A stretch of 64,000 nucleotides of DNA from NCBI RefSeq assembly GCF_023145115.1, contig NZ_JAGLEJ010000016.1, positions 62,001 to 126,000 of the forward strand, read 5' to 3'. Source of the DNA: Algiphilus sp. (GTDB lineage Bacteria > Pseudomonadota > Gammaproteobacteria > Nevskiales > Nevskiaceae). The notes under the pieces were generated by a model. It saw nothing but the letters and a program-made list of their open reading frames with translations. It did not search any database and was not told the origin of the DNA. Positions 25,698 to 34,092 of this stretch are shown here, piece after piece. Position 1 is the first letter of the stretch; each line of letters starts with the position of its first letter. The translations under genes and the position numbers were made by a program.

Positions 25698-25999
25698 GCC
25701 GCCGCCCCGGCGCTGACCCACCACGCGGGAAGCGCCAGCACCAGCGTGGGGACGAGCAGGCCGAGCCATGCCCGGCCGGCACTCGATGCCGCGAACGCCC
25801 ACATGATGGCGCCGGTGTAGATCGCGAAGCTGAACATCATCGCCGCCAGCACACCGTCGGCGCGGGGAACCGGCAAGGCCGCGGCGAACAGGATCGCCCC
25901 GACGTGGCTGAGCGCATAGCCGGCCAGCGCCGCGGCGGCGATGCGCGACATCACCGCCCGGCGCGGGCTTTCAGCGGTTCGAAGGGATGCGTTGGACAC
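25694..25999 (-). CDS. DUF3649 family small membrane protein
   Basis: A 101-residue protein with three membrane helices, including ALSHVGAILFAAALPVPRADGVL and an MMFSFAIYTGAIMWAFA segment characteristic of DUF3649. It uses a GTG start. It is the first gene of the DUF3649-PepSY-DUF3325 operon, which is repeatedly found beside siderophore receptors. A Fur-like site lies 46 bases upstream. Function is unknown; a helper of the PepSY reductase is the natural guess. Confidence 0.75.
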   Translation of the reverse strand: MSNASLRTAESPRRAVMSRIAAAALAGYALSHVGAILFAAALPVPRADGVLAAMMFSFAIYTGAIMWAFAASSAGRAWLGLLVPTLVLALPAWWVSAGAAA

Positions 26000-26044
26000 G
26001 ATGGCTCGGACGTGCGGTGCCGGGCAGGGGCGTCACCGCCTTGA

Positions 26045-26059
26045 TAGGAATGATTCTCA
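26045..26059. promoter_or_regulatory. Fur box before the DUF3649-PepSY-DUF3325 operon
   Basis: On the minus strand TGAGAATCATTCCTA matches the 7-1-7 Fur consensus TGATAATnATTATCA at 10 of 14 informative positions. It sits in the short gap between the DUF4198 stop and the DUF3649 start, so it would give the second operon its own iron control. Confidence 0.7.
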
Positions 26060-26088
26060 ATCCTACATGAGGTGGCGACGGGCGGCCG

Positions 26089-26922
26089 CTACATGGGCAG
26101 CACTTCGAGCGTTGCGACGTAGGTCAGCCTGCGACTCGGCGCGACCTCGGTGCTGACCTTCTCGTCCTGGAGCCCGGTCTCGAGGTAGTACATGCCGGGT
26201 TCGGGCCAGGTCACCTCGAAGGCACCGTCATCGCCGGTGGTGACGGTCATCGTCTCCGGCGTGTCGCGGTAGCGGACGCCGCCGGGAATCACCTCGATCT
26301 CGATGCCGGCTGCGGGCTCGCCGTCGACCAGCATGCGGAAGCGGGCGGTCTCGCCGGCGTAGAGATCGTTGGGGTGGGTCTCCGGGATCAGCTCCAGACC
26401 GCGGCCGACCGGTTCGAGCGTGTCGCGCGTGGGTGCACCGGCGGTGACGAAGATCTCGGCGCGGTTGATGCGCTCGGAAACGCGCAGGTCCTCGGCCTCC
26501 CCGGGCACCTCGTCGGCGAACTCGGCGGCCGTGCCCTGCCATCGATGATGGCGGCCACCGGCCTCGTAGCGCGCGAACACCGCGTCGTCGACCACGGCGA
26601 TGCGGTAGGTCCCCTGCGCCTCGAGCGCGACGTCGAAGACGCTGCGCAGCTCGCCGGTGTGGCGGTTGACGGCCTCGGCGGCGGCACCGCCCGGTGCGGT
26701 GACCTGCAGCCCGTCGAGCTGCATGGCGTTGTGATTGAAGTGGAACATGTCGTTGGAGCGCGCCGCATCCACGGTGATCCAGCCGCCCTCTCCCGAGAGC
26801 ACGGTCATGGAGGGCAGCAGCCAGAAGCGGTGGGCGTCGGCGGCGGGGGCGCCGAGCGCGCCCGCCAGTGCGAGGGCACCGGCGAGCACGGCGGGGCGGA
26901 GAGCGGTCATCGGCATGGTCAT
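26089..26922 (-). CDS. Exported DUF4198 family protein
   Basis: A 277-residue protein with a signal peptide (AVLAGALALAGALGAPAADA), whose mature part begins HRFWLLPSMTVLSG. That is the usual opening of DUF4198 proteins (His-x-Phe-Trp). Late segments such as VTTGDDGAFEVTWPEPGMYYLE form the Ig-like domain typical of the family. DUF4198 proteins are often encoded with TonB-dependent receptors and proposed to handle metals or metal chelates in the periplasm. It lies 23 bases after the receptor gene. ATGs at 26922 and 26916 are both possible starts. Confidence 0.78.
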   Translation of the reverse strand: MTMPMTALRPAVLAGALALAGALGAPAADAHRFWLLPSMTVLSGEGGWITVDAARSNDMFHFNHNAMQLDGLQVTAPGGAAAEAVNRHTGELRSVFDVALEAQGTYRIAVVDDAVFARYEAGGRHHRWQGTAAEFADEVPGEAEDLRVSERINRAEIFVTAGAPTRDTLEPVGRGLELIPETHPNDLYAGETARFRMLVDGEPAAGIEIEVIPGGVRYRDTPETMTVTTGDDGAFEVTWPEPGMYYLETGLQDEKVSTEVAPSRRLTYVATLEVLPM

Positions 26923-26945
26923 GGATCCTTGTGCGGCGGCGTCGG

Positions 26946-29213
26946 TCAGAAGGTGATGCTGGTGCCCAGGTTCAGGCGGCGGCCGTCGATCAGGCGTCCG
27001 AACTCGGCATTGGTGAGGGTCTTGTCGAGGAGGTTGTAGACGCCGCCGTAGAACGTGATGCGATCGTTCACGCTGTACTTGAGCCCGGCATCGACCAGCG
27101 TGTAGCTCGGCGACTCGCCGTCGTCGGGACCGCCGCGGCCGGAGAACTCGGTCCGCCCGCGGAAGCGCGCCTGCGACCACACCCGGGTGTTGGCGGTCGG
27201 ACGCCAGTCGAGCCCCATGTTGGCGCGGTGCTCGGGCTGGTTGTTGAGCGGATCGCCGCGGTTCTCGCCGCTGAGCTGCTCGCTGCGCGTGTAGGTATAG
27301 CTGCTGTTGATGCGCACGCGCGCACCCAGCGGGAAGTCGAAGGTGGCTTCGACGCCCTGCAGCTCCGCCTTCTCGACGTTCTGGTACTGATAGACCGCCT
27401 GATAGAACTCGCCGCGGTATTCGCAGTTGTAGAGGAAGCCGCCCTCGCCGTCGGGCGTGCGGGCGCAGATCACCGGCTTCTCGATCTTGTTGTCGTAGTC
27501 GGTGTGGTACAGGGTCAGCGAGGCGTTGAGTCCGCTGAAGCCGGTCCAGTGCGTGCTCAGCTCGTAGGTCAGGCTTTCCTCCGGCTTGAGGTCGGAGTTG
27601 CCGACGTCGCGCCCGCCGGGCAGGCTCGGTCCGCCGCCGCCCTCGATCCATTCGGAGTCGCCCTCCTTGAGATCGGGCGTGCGGTAGCCGGCGCTGATGC
27701 CGCCCTTGACGGTGAGCTGCGGGCTGATGGTGTACACGCCGTAGGCGCGCGGCACGAACTCGCTGCCGTAGTTCTCGTCGTTGACCCAGCGCAGGCCGGT
27801 GGTCAGGGCCAAGGGATCGGTGATCCACCATTCGTCCTCGGCGAACAGCGCCATGTCCCAGCGGTCCAGCGTGGACTTGTTGAGCGCGCGCTCGGGGTTG
27901 CGCGTCTCCTGCAGGCGGTAGTGCGCGCCGACGGTGAGGACGTGCTTCTCGAACGGAATGACGGTCGAGGTCTCGCCCGAGGTGCGCTCGTAGCTGGCGC
28001 TCTGCGTGAGGTTGTCCATCAGTGCGTGCTGCACGTAGCTCCGCGTGCGCAGGCCGCTGTCCCAGTCGATGTCGTGGCTGATGGCCTGGTGGCGGCGGAT
28101 GCGGTCGAGCTCGACATCGTCGCCGGAGGCACCCTCCGAACCGGCGGACTCCTGCGTGGAATAGCCGACCTCGAACTCCAGCTCGTTGGCATCGTTGGGC
28201 GTCCAGGTCAGCTTGGCGGCATTGTTGTCGCGCGAGTAGTCCTGGAAGCCGTTGGCGATGTTGTCCTCTTCGCGGTCATAGGTGCCGCCGAACAGGGTCA
28301 GCGCCCAGCGGTCGGAAAGCGGGCCGCTCAGGTAGTACTGCGCGGAGCGGTTGTCGCCCGAATCGGTGTCCTGCTGCAGGACCTGATCAAGGCTCACCGA
28401 GCCGCCCCATTCGTCGGGCACGGACTTGGTCACCACGTTGATGACCCCGCCCATGGCATCCGAGCCGTAGAGCGAGGACATCGGCCCGCGGATGATCTCG
28501 ATGCGCTCGATGGCGGAGGCCGGCGGCAGCCATCCGAACTCGGTGCCCGAGCCGTAGCCGTTGTAGTAGGCCTGCCGCGAGGCCTGCGGGCGGCCGTCGA
28601 CGAGGATCTTGGTGTACTTCGGATCCCAGCCGCGGATGGAGATCTCCTGACTGCCGCCGAGGCTGCCCGCACCCTCGTCGACGTAGACGCCGGGCACCGC
28701 CTGCAGCGCGTCGGTGATGTCGCGATAGGCCTTGCCTTCCAGATCCTCGGCGGTGACCACCGAGATGCTGGCCGGCGCGCTGGCCGCGTCCTTGGCCTCG
28801 CCCGAGGCCGATGCCGAGGTGACATTGATGCGGCGCAGCTCGTGGGTGGGCTCGGCCGCGACCGGTTCCTCGGCGGCTGCCGTCCGGATGACGATGGCCG
28901 AGCCGTCGATCTCGCCCTCGAGCCCGCTGCCGTCGAGCAGCCGATCGAGTGCCGCGTCCGCGCTCGGTGCGCCGGCAACCGCCGGCGCACGCTTGCCCGC
29001 CACCAGATCGGGATCGACCGACAGCGTCAGTCCGGTCTCGCGCGCCAGCGCCTTGAGCGAGGCGGCGAGCGATCCGGCGGGGACGTCGTAGCTGGTCACG
29101 GATGCGGCATCGCCCTGCGCCGAGACGGGAGCGCTGATCGGCGCGCAGGCGAGCACGAACAGGATGGCGAGTGCGGCGTGGAAGCCGCGCGATGACGGGA
29201 ACAGCGAAGGCAT
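26946..29213 (-). CDS. TonB-dependent receptor with N-terminal signalling (STN) domain
   Basis: A 755-residue receptor. After the signal peptide comes an STN domain (about residues 38-110: YDVPAGSLAASLKALARETG, then LDRLLDGSGLEGEI). The plug follows with SAPASISVVTAEDLEG, EISIRGWD and IERIEIIRGPMSSLYGSDAMGG, then a barrel ending RLNLGTSITF. The plug resembles FepA/CirA-type receptors for catecholate siderophores. The STN domain should contact the FecR anti-sigma factor encoded just upstream. A Fur box at 29281 lies between fecR and this gene. Confidence 0.9.
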   Translation of the reverse strand: MPSLFPSSRGFHAALAILFVLACAPISAPVSAQGDAASVTSYDVPAGSLAASLKALARETGLTLSVDPDLVAGKRAPAVAGAPSADAALDRLLDGSGLEGEIDGSAIVIRTAAAEEPVAAEPTHELRRINVTSASASGEAKDAASAPASISVVTAEDLEGKAYRDITDALQAVPGVYVDEGAGSLGGSQEISIRGWDPKYTKILVDGRPQASRQAYYNGYGSGTEFGWLPPASAIERIEIIRGPMSSLYGSDAMGGVINVVTKSVPDEWGGSVSLDQVLQQDTDSGDNRSAQYYLSGPLSDRWALTLFGGTYDREEDNIANGFQDYSRDNNAAKLTWTPNDANELEFEVGYSTQESAGSEGASGDDVELDRIRRHQAISHDIDWDSGLRTRSYVQHALMDNLTQSASYERTSGETSTVIPFEKHVLTVGAHYRLQETRNPERALNKSTLDRWDMALFAEDEWWITDPLALTTGLRWVNDENYGSEFVPRAYGVYTISPQLTVKGGISAGYRTPDLKEGDSEWIEGGGGPSLPGGRDVGNSDLKPEESLTYELSTHWTGFSGLNASLTLYHTDYDNKIEKPVICARTPDGEGGFLYNCEYRGEFYQAVYQYQNVEKAELQGVEATFDFPLGARVRINSSYTYTRSEQLSGENRGDPLNNQPEHRANMGLDWRPTANTRVWSQARFRGRTEFSGRGGPDDGESPSYTLVDAGLKYSVNDRITFYGGVYNLLDKTLTNAEFGRLIDGRRLNLGTSITF

Positions 29214-29280
29214 TGCGGAATCCCCCTTGGTCCGGAAACGAAGTGCTTTCCCTCTATGCCGAACGATCCGCCGCGAACCC

Positions 29281-29299
29281 GTAAACGAATCTCATTCTC
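29281..29299. promoter_or_regulatory. Fur box before the STN receptor
   Basis: On the minus strand GAGAATGAGATTCGTTTAC agrees with the 19-base Fur consensus at 13 positions. It lies 68 bases before the receptor start and just after the fecR stop, so the receptor can be iron-controlled apart from the sigma/FecR pair. Confidence 0.68.
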
Positions 29300-29308
29300 G
29301 ATGCATTC

Positions 29309-30286
29309 CTATTCCGCGCGCACCCGCACCCACCAGTCGGTGGTGCGGTCGACGCGCACCGGCAGCGAGCGCTCCAGGGCGGTCAGCGCAGCCTGCGGGT
29401 CATCGACACGGAACAGGCCGGTCACGCGCATGTCGGCAATGGCCTCGTCGTAGCGCAGCAGGCCGCCGTGGTGACGGTCGAGCACGTCCAGCACGTCGCC
29501 GAGACGCGCGTTGTCGGCATCCACGATGCCGTCGACCCAGGCCCCCGGCACCAGTCCGTTCGCCGCGCGCCGGTCGATGCCGTCGCGGCCGACGCGCCAG
29601 TGCGTGCCGGCCGCGGCTTCGACGGTGGCGCCGCCGCCGCGCGGGGCCATGGCCACGCGCCCATGGATGACGGCGAGCTCGGTTCCGGCCTCGCCGCGGG
29701 TCACCACGAATCGCGTGCCCAGCGGCGTGAAGCGCCCGTCCATGGTTGCCGCGCTCGGCTTGTCGCGGACGCCGGCGCGGCCGGAGTCGACCAGCATCTC
29801 GCCGTGGTGCAGATGGACGGTGACGCCGTCATCACCGCGAGCGATGTCGACCGCGGTGTCACTGTTGAGATGCACGATCGCGCCGCTCGGCAGCGGAATG
29901 GTGCGGCGCTCGCCCACGTCCGTGACATGGTCGGCTTCCCATGACGGGCCGGGGAGCCATGACGCGAGCAGACCGGCGATCAGCGCGACCGGGAGCAGGC
30001 AGCGCAGCCCGATCGCGAAGCGCCTGCGACGCCGGGCACGCCCCTCGGCCACCCGGTTGAGCGCCGCGGCCCCGCCGGCGCTCGCCGCCCGCGCCGAGGC
30101 GAATTCCTTCTCGATGGCCTCGACGCGCTGCCACGCGACCCGGTTCTGGGCGCTCTGCGCGCGCCATGCCTCGAAGGCGCGCTGTTCGTCGGGACCGGCC
30201 GTTCCGGAACCGAGCACCACGGCCCACGCGAAGGCACGGTCCAGCACCGACTGCGGGATGTCGTCGCGCGCGGCCGATGTCGTCAT
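29309..30286 (-). CDS. FecR-family anti-sigma/signal-transducing protein
   Basis: A 325-residue inner-membrane protein. The cytoplasmic N-terminus (about residues 1-95) contains FEAWRAQSAQNRVAWQRVEAIEKEF, the sigma-binding region. One membrane helix follows (FAIGLRCLLPVALIAGLLASWL). The periplasmic FecR domain includes RRTIPLPSGAIVHLNSDTAVDI and FTPLGTRFVV. It relays ligand binding at the neighbouring receptor to the sigma factor encoded eight bases upstream. The C-terminal segment (LGDVLDVLDRHHGGLLRYDE) resembles the STN-like end of FecR. Confidence 0.9.
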   Translation of the reverse strand: MTTSAARDDIPQSVLDRAFAWAVVLGSGTAGPDEQRAFEAWRAQSAQNRVAWQRVEAIEKEFASARAASAGGAAALNRVAEGRARRRRRFAIGLRCLLPVALIAGLLASWLPGPSWEADHVTDVGERRTIPLPSGAIVHLNSDTAVDIARGDDGVTVHLHHGEMLVDSGRAGVRDKPSAATMDGRFTPLGTRFVVTRGEAGTELAVIHGRVAMAPRGGGATVEAAAGTHWRVGRDGIDRRAANGLVPGAWVDGIVDADNARLGDVLDVLDRHHGGLLRYDEAIADMRVTGLFRVDDPQAALTALERSLPVRVDRTTDWWVRVRAE

Positions 30287-30294
30287 CGCGGCGG

Positions 30295-30795
30295 TCAGGC
30301 CAGCAGGACCTGGTAGCAGTGGCGCAGGGCCGCGGCCATGTCCTTCTCGACGGTGCTCAGCGACACGCCGAGTTGCTCGGCGATGGCCGGATAGCTGCAG
30401 GCCTCGAGCCGGGACATCAGGAATACCTTGCGGATGCGGGGCTTCAGGCCGTCGAGCAACGCATCGATACGGGCGAGCGCATCGACGATCGCCGTGTGCT
30501 CCTCCGCGGAAGGCGCGACCATCTCCGCATCCGCGGCCAGGCTCTCGCGCCAGGCGCGCTCGACGCTCTGCCGCCGGCGATGATCGACCAGCAACCCGTG
30601 CGCGATGCGGGCGAGATAGGCGCGCGGCTCGTTGAACGCCGGCAGCGCCGGCTTGCCCAGCAGGCGGAGGAACACGTCCTGCGTCAGATCGGCAGCGGTC
30701 TCGCTGCAGCCGGAACGGCGATACAGCAGATCCCGCAACCAGCGGTTGTGGTCGACGTACAGGGCGCTGATCGAACTGTCTGCAGCGGCAAGCAT
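30295..30795 (-). CDS. ECF sigma factor, FecI type
   Basis: A 166-residue sigma-70 family protein. Region 2 has ALYVDHNRWLRDLLYRRSGC and TQDVFLRLLG; region 4 has ALARIDALLDGLKPRIRKVFLMSRLEACSYPAIAEQLGVS with its helix-turn-helix. It should direct transcription of the STN receptor operon when released through FecR. Upstream a GC-type Fur operator sits in the probable promoter (TTGCGA, 17 bases, CATCAT), so iron limits sigma supply. Confidence 0.93.
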   Translation of the reverse strand: MLAAADSSISALYVDHNRWLRDLLYRRSGCSETAADLTQDVFLRLLGKPALPAFNEPRAYLARIAHGLLVDHRRRQSVERAWRESLAADAEMVAPSAEEHTAIVDALARIDALLDGLKPRIRKVFLMSRLEACSYPAIAEQLGVSLSTVEKDMAAALRHCYQVLLA

Positions 30796-30837
30796 GGGCC
30801 ATGAAGTCAGGGCATCGACCCGCGATGATGTAGCAAA

Positions 30838-30852
30838 TGCGAAAGATTCGCA
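30838..30852. promoter_or_regulatory. GC-type Fur-like operator in the FecI-type sigma promoter
   Basis: TGCGAAAGATTCGCA is an inverted repeat (TGCGAA/TTCGCA). On the minus strand the -35 TTGCGA (30848-30853) overlaps it, and CATCAT (30825-30830) follows after 17 bases. Same layout as the sites at 14783 and 31824. Confidence 0.68.
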
Positions 30853-30888
30853 ATCGCTAATGCGGGCGGCTCCGCGCCGTGCAAGCCG

Positions 30889-31719
30889 CTACGGAAAGCG
30901 GGCGTGGACCAGCCCCGGCGCCACGCGCTGCTTGACCGCCCGCACGCGGGACAGCAGCGCGAACAGCGGCATCGTGCGCGGATAGGGCTCGGCGCAGGTC
31001 TGCGCCGTGAGCGGCGTCAGCCCCGATATCTGGCGGAACAGATCCGGCAGTCCCTCGAGCGCGATGCCGAAGGGCATCGGCGGCGCGGTGTAGTGTCGCG
31101 TGACGGCCCAGCCCTTCAGACTCCGGCGCGACAGCCAGGGCGGGATGGTGTCGAAGAACAGCTCGCCGCACCGGAAGTGGCGCACCATGCTGCGCAGCAG
31201 GATCACCACGGCGTTGCGCTCGAAGTACATGAGCAGGCCGGCCGCGGACACGAACACGGGGCCATCTCCGGGCACGGCATCGAACCATTGCGTATCCAGT
31301 GCCGAGCAGGGCACCAGGGTATTGCGCGCGTGCGCCGGCAGGAGCCGGCGCCGCACCGCGATGGCCTCAGGAAGATCGACCGAGTACCAGCGGACACGCC
31401 CGTTGTCGACACGCCAGAACTGGCTCTCCAGCCCCTCGCCGAGCGCCACCACGGACGCATCCGGATGGCGGTCCAGGAACGCGCGGATCAGGTCATCGCT
31501 GTAGCGCGCGCGTACGGCGTGCACCATCCCGGGCCTGCCGAAGCGGCCGCGGAAGTCGTAGTCGATGGCGTCCACCAGCGCGGTTGCCATCGGGTCCTGC
31601 AGCACGGCACCGCTTCCGCGGCCGTGGCTGGCACGGCTCCAGAGCGGCCACAGCATGGTTTCCGGAACCCCTTCCAGGGCGACATCCGCTTGCGCGCCCG
31701 GCACTGGCATCATCGCCAT
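30889..31719 (-). CDS. Class I SAM-dependent methyltransferase, leucine carboxyl methyltransferase/TcmP-like
   Basis: A 276-residue protein of the PPM/LCMT-like family. AIDYDFRGRFGRP precedes the SAM-binding motif DASVVALGEGLESQFWRVD, and VRWYSVDLPEAIAVRRRLL carries the acidic residue that binds the SAM ribose. PVFVSAAGLLMYFE is motif III. Members O-methylate carboxyl or hydroxyl groups of small molecules. It has its own good promoter with a Fur-like operator in the spacer and sits amid receptor and heme genes, so it may act on an imported chelator; that is inference. No siderophore synthesis gene is near. Confidence 0.82.
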   Translation of the reverse strand: MAMMPVPGAQADVALEGVPETMLWPLWSRASHGRGSGAVLQDPMATALVDAIDYDFRGRFGRPGMVHAVRARYSDDLIRAFLDRHPDASVVALGEGLESQFWRVDNGRVRWYSVDLPEAIAVRRRLLPAHARNTLVPCSALDTQWFDAVPGDGPVFVSAAGLLMYFERNAVVILLRSMVRHFRCGELFFDTIPPWLSRRSLKGWAVTRHYTAPPMPFGIALEGLPDLFRQISGLTPLTAQTCAEPYPRTMPLFALLSRVRAVKQRVAPGLVHARFP

Positions 31720-31815
31720 CGGCTACTCCCGCAATGGTGGCGTCCCGGCTCCGCCAGGCCGGAGCACGACCCCGGCCACGGATTGCATGGAGCCCGGGAC
31801 GCCATGGACTGCGAC

Positions 31816-31844
31816 AGTATAACGCGAATGCGATGCATTCGCAA
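31816..31844 (-). promoter_or_regulatory. Promoter of the methyltransferase gene
   Basis: On the minus strand TTGCGA (31844-31839), a 17-base spacer and TATACT (31821-31816) form a near-consensus sigma-70 promoter. A Fur-like palindrome fills the spacer. Confidence 0.72.
31824..31842. promoter_or_regulatory. GC-type Fur-like operator in the methyltransferase promoter
   Basis: GCGAATGCGATGCATTCGC is a perfect inverted repeat of eight-base arms (GCGAATGC/GCATTCGC) around GAT. It lies within the promoter spacer and shares the GCGAA/TTCGC core of the operators at 14783 and 30838. Confidence 0.68.
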
Positions 31845-31868
31845 ATGTTGGCGGCGTCCTCCCGGGGC

Positions 31869-32405
31869 TCAGACCGCTTCGGCGGACTCGGCGGGGGTGC
31901 GCTGGCCGAAGCGCTTCCGGAACCAGTCGGCGAGCATGCGCTTCTCGTAGCGCAGCCGGTCGTGCTCCGGGAGAAACCGGGAGTGCCGGAGATAGTCCAT
32001 GTCGGTGACCGTCTCCTCGCCGCTGCGGATCTCGCCGTCGGGACCGCGCAGCGTGTAGCGCAGCTGGATGCTGGGCCAGGTGATGTCGCGCATGATGCGC
32101 GTGTCGTGCAGATGGAAGTGCCAGGGCTCGAAGCGCCCGGCCAGATCGATGTCGAGGATCGCGATATCCAGCTGCTGACCCTCGGGAAGATGCTCGGCAC
32201 CCAGCGCCTGCAGATGGCGCTGCAGGGCATCCCGGACCCGTTGCCGGGCCTCGTCGCCACCGACGCGGTCGAGCCGGGCATCGATGTAGCGCGCGGGGTC
32301 CCCCTCGTAGGAGACCGCGACGGATGACGGCGTCTCGGCACCGACCCCGCCGCACAGGGCAGTGAGCGCAATCAGCGATGCGGTGCGAATGCGGTGATGG
32401 GTCAT
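31869..32405 (-). CDS. Exported DUF3016 family protein
   Basis: A 178-residue protein with a signal peptide (SLIALTALCGGVGA). The mature part carries LDIAILDIDLAGRFEPW, MRDITWPSIQLRYTLRGPDGEI and MLADWFRKRFG near the end, all typical of DUF3016. The family has no known function and is usually periplasmic. It lies 105 bases downstream of the DUF454 gene on the same strand, so the two may share a transcript. Confidence 0.75.
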   Translation of the reverse strand: MTHHRIRTASLIALTALCGGVGAETPSSVAVSYEGDPARYIDARLDRVGGDEARQRVRDALQRHLQALGAEHLPEGQQLDIAILDIDLAGRFEPWHFHLHDTRIMRDITWPSIQLRYTLRGPDGEIRSGEETVTDMDYLRHSRFLPEHDRLRYEKRMLADWFRKRFGQRTPAESAEAV

Positions 32406-32510
32406 GGCTCGTTCACTCCCCGCCCGGAGGGGCGCTGCGACCTGTCGGGAAACCGTTCGGAGCTTCGACCACGCCCCGGCCGTTTCGATCCCCGGCGCGG
32501 GCGCACGGAT

Positions 32511-32927
32511 TCAGGCGGCCGGCGGCTCCGGCCGGTACCACAGCCAGATCGCCACGCAGACCAGCAGCAGCGTGACCGATTCGGCGAGCCACGGACCGGG
32601 CTCGCTCAGGAAGAGGATCACGGCGCATACCGCCATGGCGATGGTGGCGGTCCACTTCGCACGCCGGCTCACGTAGCCGCCTGCGCGCCAGTCGCGCAGC
32701 ACCGCTCCGAAGATGCGATGCGACTCCAGCCAGGCGGAAAGACGCGGCGAGCTGCGCGCGGCAGCCCAGCCGGCGATCAGGATGAAGACGGTGGTCGGCA
32801 GACCGGGCACGAAGACGCCGACCACGCCGAGACCGATGCAGACACCGGCAAGCGCGAGCAGGAGCAGGCGCGCCGGCAACGGCAACGGGCGGTGATGCGC
32901 CGAAGGCTTGGGGTCCGAGTCGTTCAC
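32511..32927 (-). CDS. DUF454 (YbaN-like) inner-membrane protein
   Basis: About 138 residues with membrane helices near the N-terminus (LLLLALAGVCIGLGVVGVFVPGLPTTVFIL, with the family motif GVFVPGLPTT) and a pair at the C-terminus. FGAVLRDWRAGG is also characteristic of DUF454. Relatives occur beside heme and iron genes, and here the gene is divergent from hmuT across a strong Fur box. The start is uncertain: GTG at 32927 lacks a clear ribosome site, and a TTG at 33005 is possible. Confidence 0.72.
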   Translation of the reverse strand: MNDSDPKPSAHHRPLPLPARLLLLALAGVCIGLGVVGVFVPGLPTTVFILIAGWAAARSSPRLSAWLESHRIFGAVLRDWRAGGYVSRRAKWTATIAMAVCAVILFLSEPGPWLAESVTLLLVCVAIWLWYRPEPPAA

Positions 32928-33049
32928 GTGCGGTGGTGTTGTCCATCCGGGCTGGCGCGTCCGTCCAGCGGCGCCATCGTCACCGCTGCGCGCGCCCACG
33001 TCCAATCCGTGTCACCGGACAGGCTGCGCCCTTTACCACCGCGATAATA

Positions 33050-33068
33050 AATGATAATGATTAGCGTT
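33050..33068. promoter_or_regulatory. Fur box between hmuT and the DUF454 gene
   Basis: AATGATAATGATTAGCGTT lies in an A/T-rich island of the divergent region and is the most classical Fur site in the window (overlapping GATAAT-type repeats from 33043). It is about 130 bases before hmuT and could control both directions. Confidence 0.82.
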
Positions 33069-33195
33069 CTGTGATGCGCGCGGATGATGGTGCCCGCGCG
33101 CAGCGGGCCAATGCCGGTCCGACAGGACACGTCCGCAGCCGGCACACCGCCGGGGGCGGCCGCTCCGCCCGCGCCGTTCACCACCGAGCCCTGCC

Positions 33196-34092
33196 ATGCC
33201 GACTTTCACCAGAGCGCGTCCCGCGCAACCGCTCCGCCGGATCCCGGCGCTCCTGACCAGCCTGCTGCTGCCGGCCCTGGCACTGGCGACACCGCCCGAA
33301 CGCGTGGTGTCGGTCGACGGATCGCTGACCGAGATCGTCTACGCCCTCGGCGAGGCGGACCGGCTGGTGGCGGTCGACACCACCAGCACCTACCCGCCCG
33401 AGGCGCTGGCGTCGCTGCCCAACGTCGGGTACATGCGGCAACTCTCGGCCGAGCCCATCCTGTCGCTGTCGCCCGACCTCGTGCTGAGCTCCAGCGACGC
33501 CGGGCCGCCGGCGGCACTCCAGCAGCTGCGCGAGGCCGGGGTCCCGGTGACCGGGATCGAGAACGACACCACGGCACAGGGCGTGCTCGACAAGATCCGC
33601 GCGGTGGGCGAGGCACTGTCGGCGCCCGACGCCGCCGCAGTGCTGGCCGAACGTGTCGAGGCCGCCTTCGCGGAGGCCCGTGCCGATGTCGCCCGGTACG
33701 ACGACCGGCCGCGGGTGCTCTGCCTGCTGTCGGCCCGCGGATCGCCTGTGGCGGCCGGCGAGGACACCGCGGCCGCGCACCTCATCGCGCTCGCCGGCGG
33801 GCGCAACGCGGTGACCGGCTACAGCGGATACAAGCCGCTCAATCCGGAGGCCGCGGTGGCGCTGCGACCGGATGTCATCCTGCTGGCCGATCGCACGCTG
33901 AAGGATCTGGGCGGTCGCGAGACGCTGCTCGCCCGCCCCGAGCTGGCAGCCACGCCCGCCGGACAGGCCGGGCGCGTGGTGACCATGGACATGATGCTGA
34001 TGCTCGGCTTCGGTCCGCGCACGCCGGAGGCGGTCCGCCGCGTGGCCGCGGCCATTCGCGGCGGAAGCGAGGCCGCGCAGGCGGCACCGTGA
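33196..34092 (+). CDS. hmuT: Heme ABC transporter periplasmic binding protein
   Basis: A 298-residue protein with a signal peptide (LLTSLLLPALALA). RVVSVDGSLTEIVYALGEADRLVAVDTTSTYP is the common start of HmuT-type binding proteins, followed by LPNVGYMRQLSAEPILSLSPDLVL. It should collect heme in the periplasm and deliver it to HmuU/HmuV. A vitamin B12 (BtuF) role was considered, but the family pattern and HmuY/HasR-type neighbours favour heme. Its stop overlaps the hmuU GTG start by four bases. Confidence 0.88.
   Translation: MPTFTRARPAQPLRRIPALLTSLLLPALALATPPERVVSVDGSLTEIVYALGEADRLVAVDTTSTYPPEALASLPNVGYMRQLSAEPILSLSPDLVLSSSDAGPPAALQQLREAGVPVTGIENDTTAQGVLDKIRAVGEALSAPDAAAVLAERVEAAFAEARADVARYDDRPRVLCLLSARGSPVAAGEDTAAAHLIALAGGRNAVTGYSGYKPLNPEAAVALRPDVILLADRTLKDLGGRETLLARPELAATPAGQAGRVVTMDMMLMLGFGPRTPEAVRRVAAAIRGGSEAAQAAP

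Noticed and set aside
26868..29195. A 775-codon plus-strand open frame opposite the STN receptor
   Set aside because: Same antisense shadow effect; the receptor on the minus strand has signal peptide, STN, plug and barrel.
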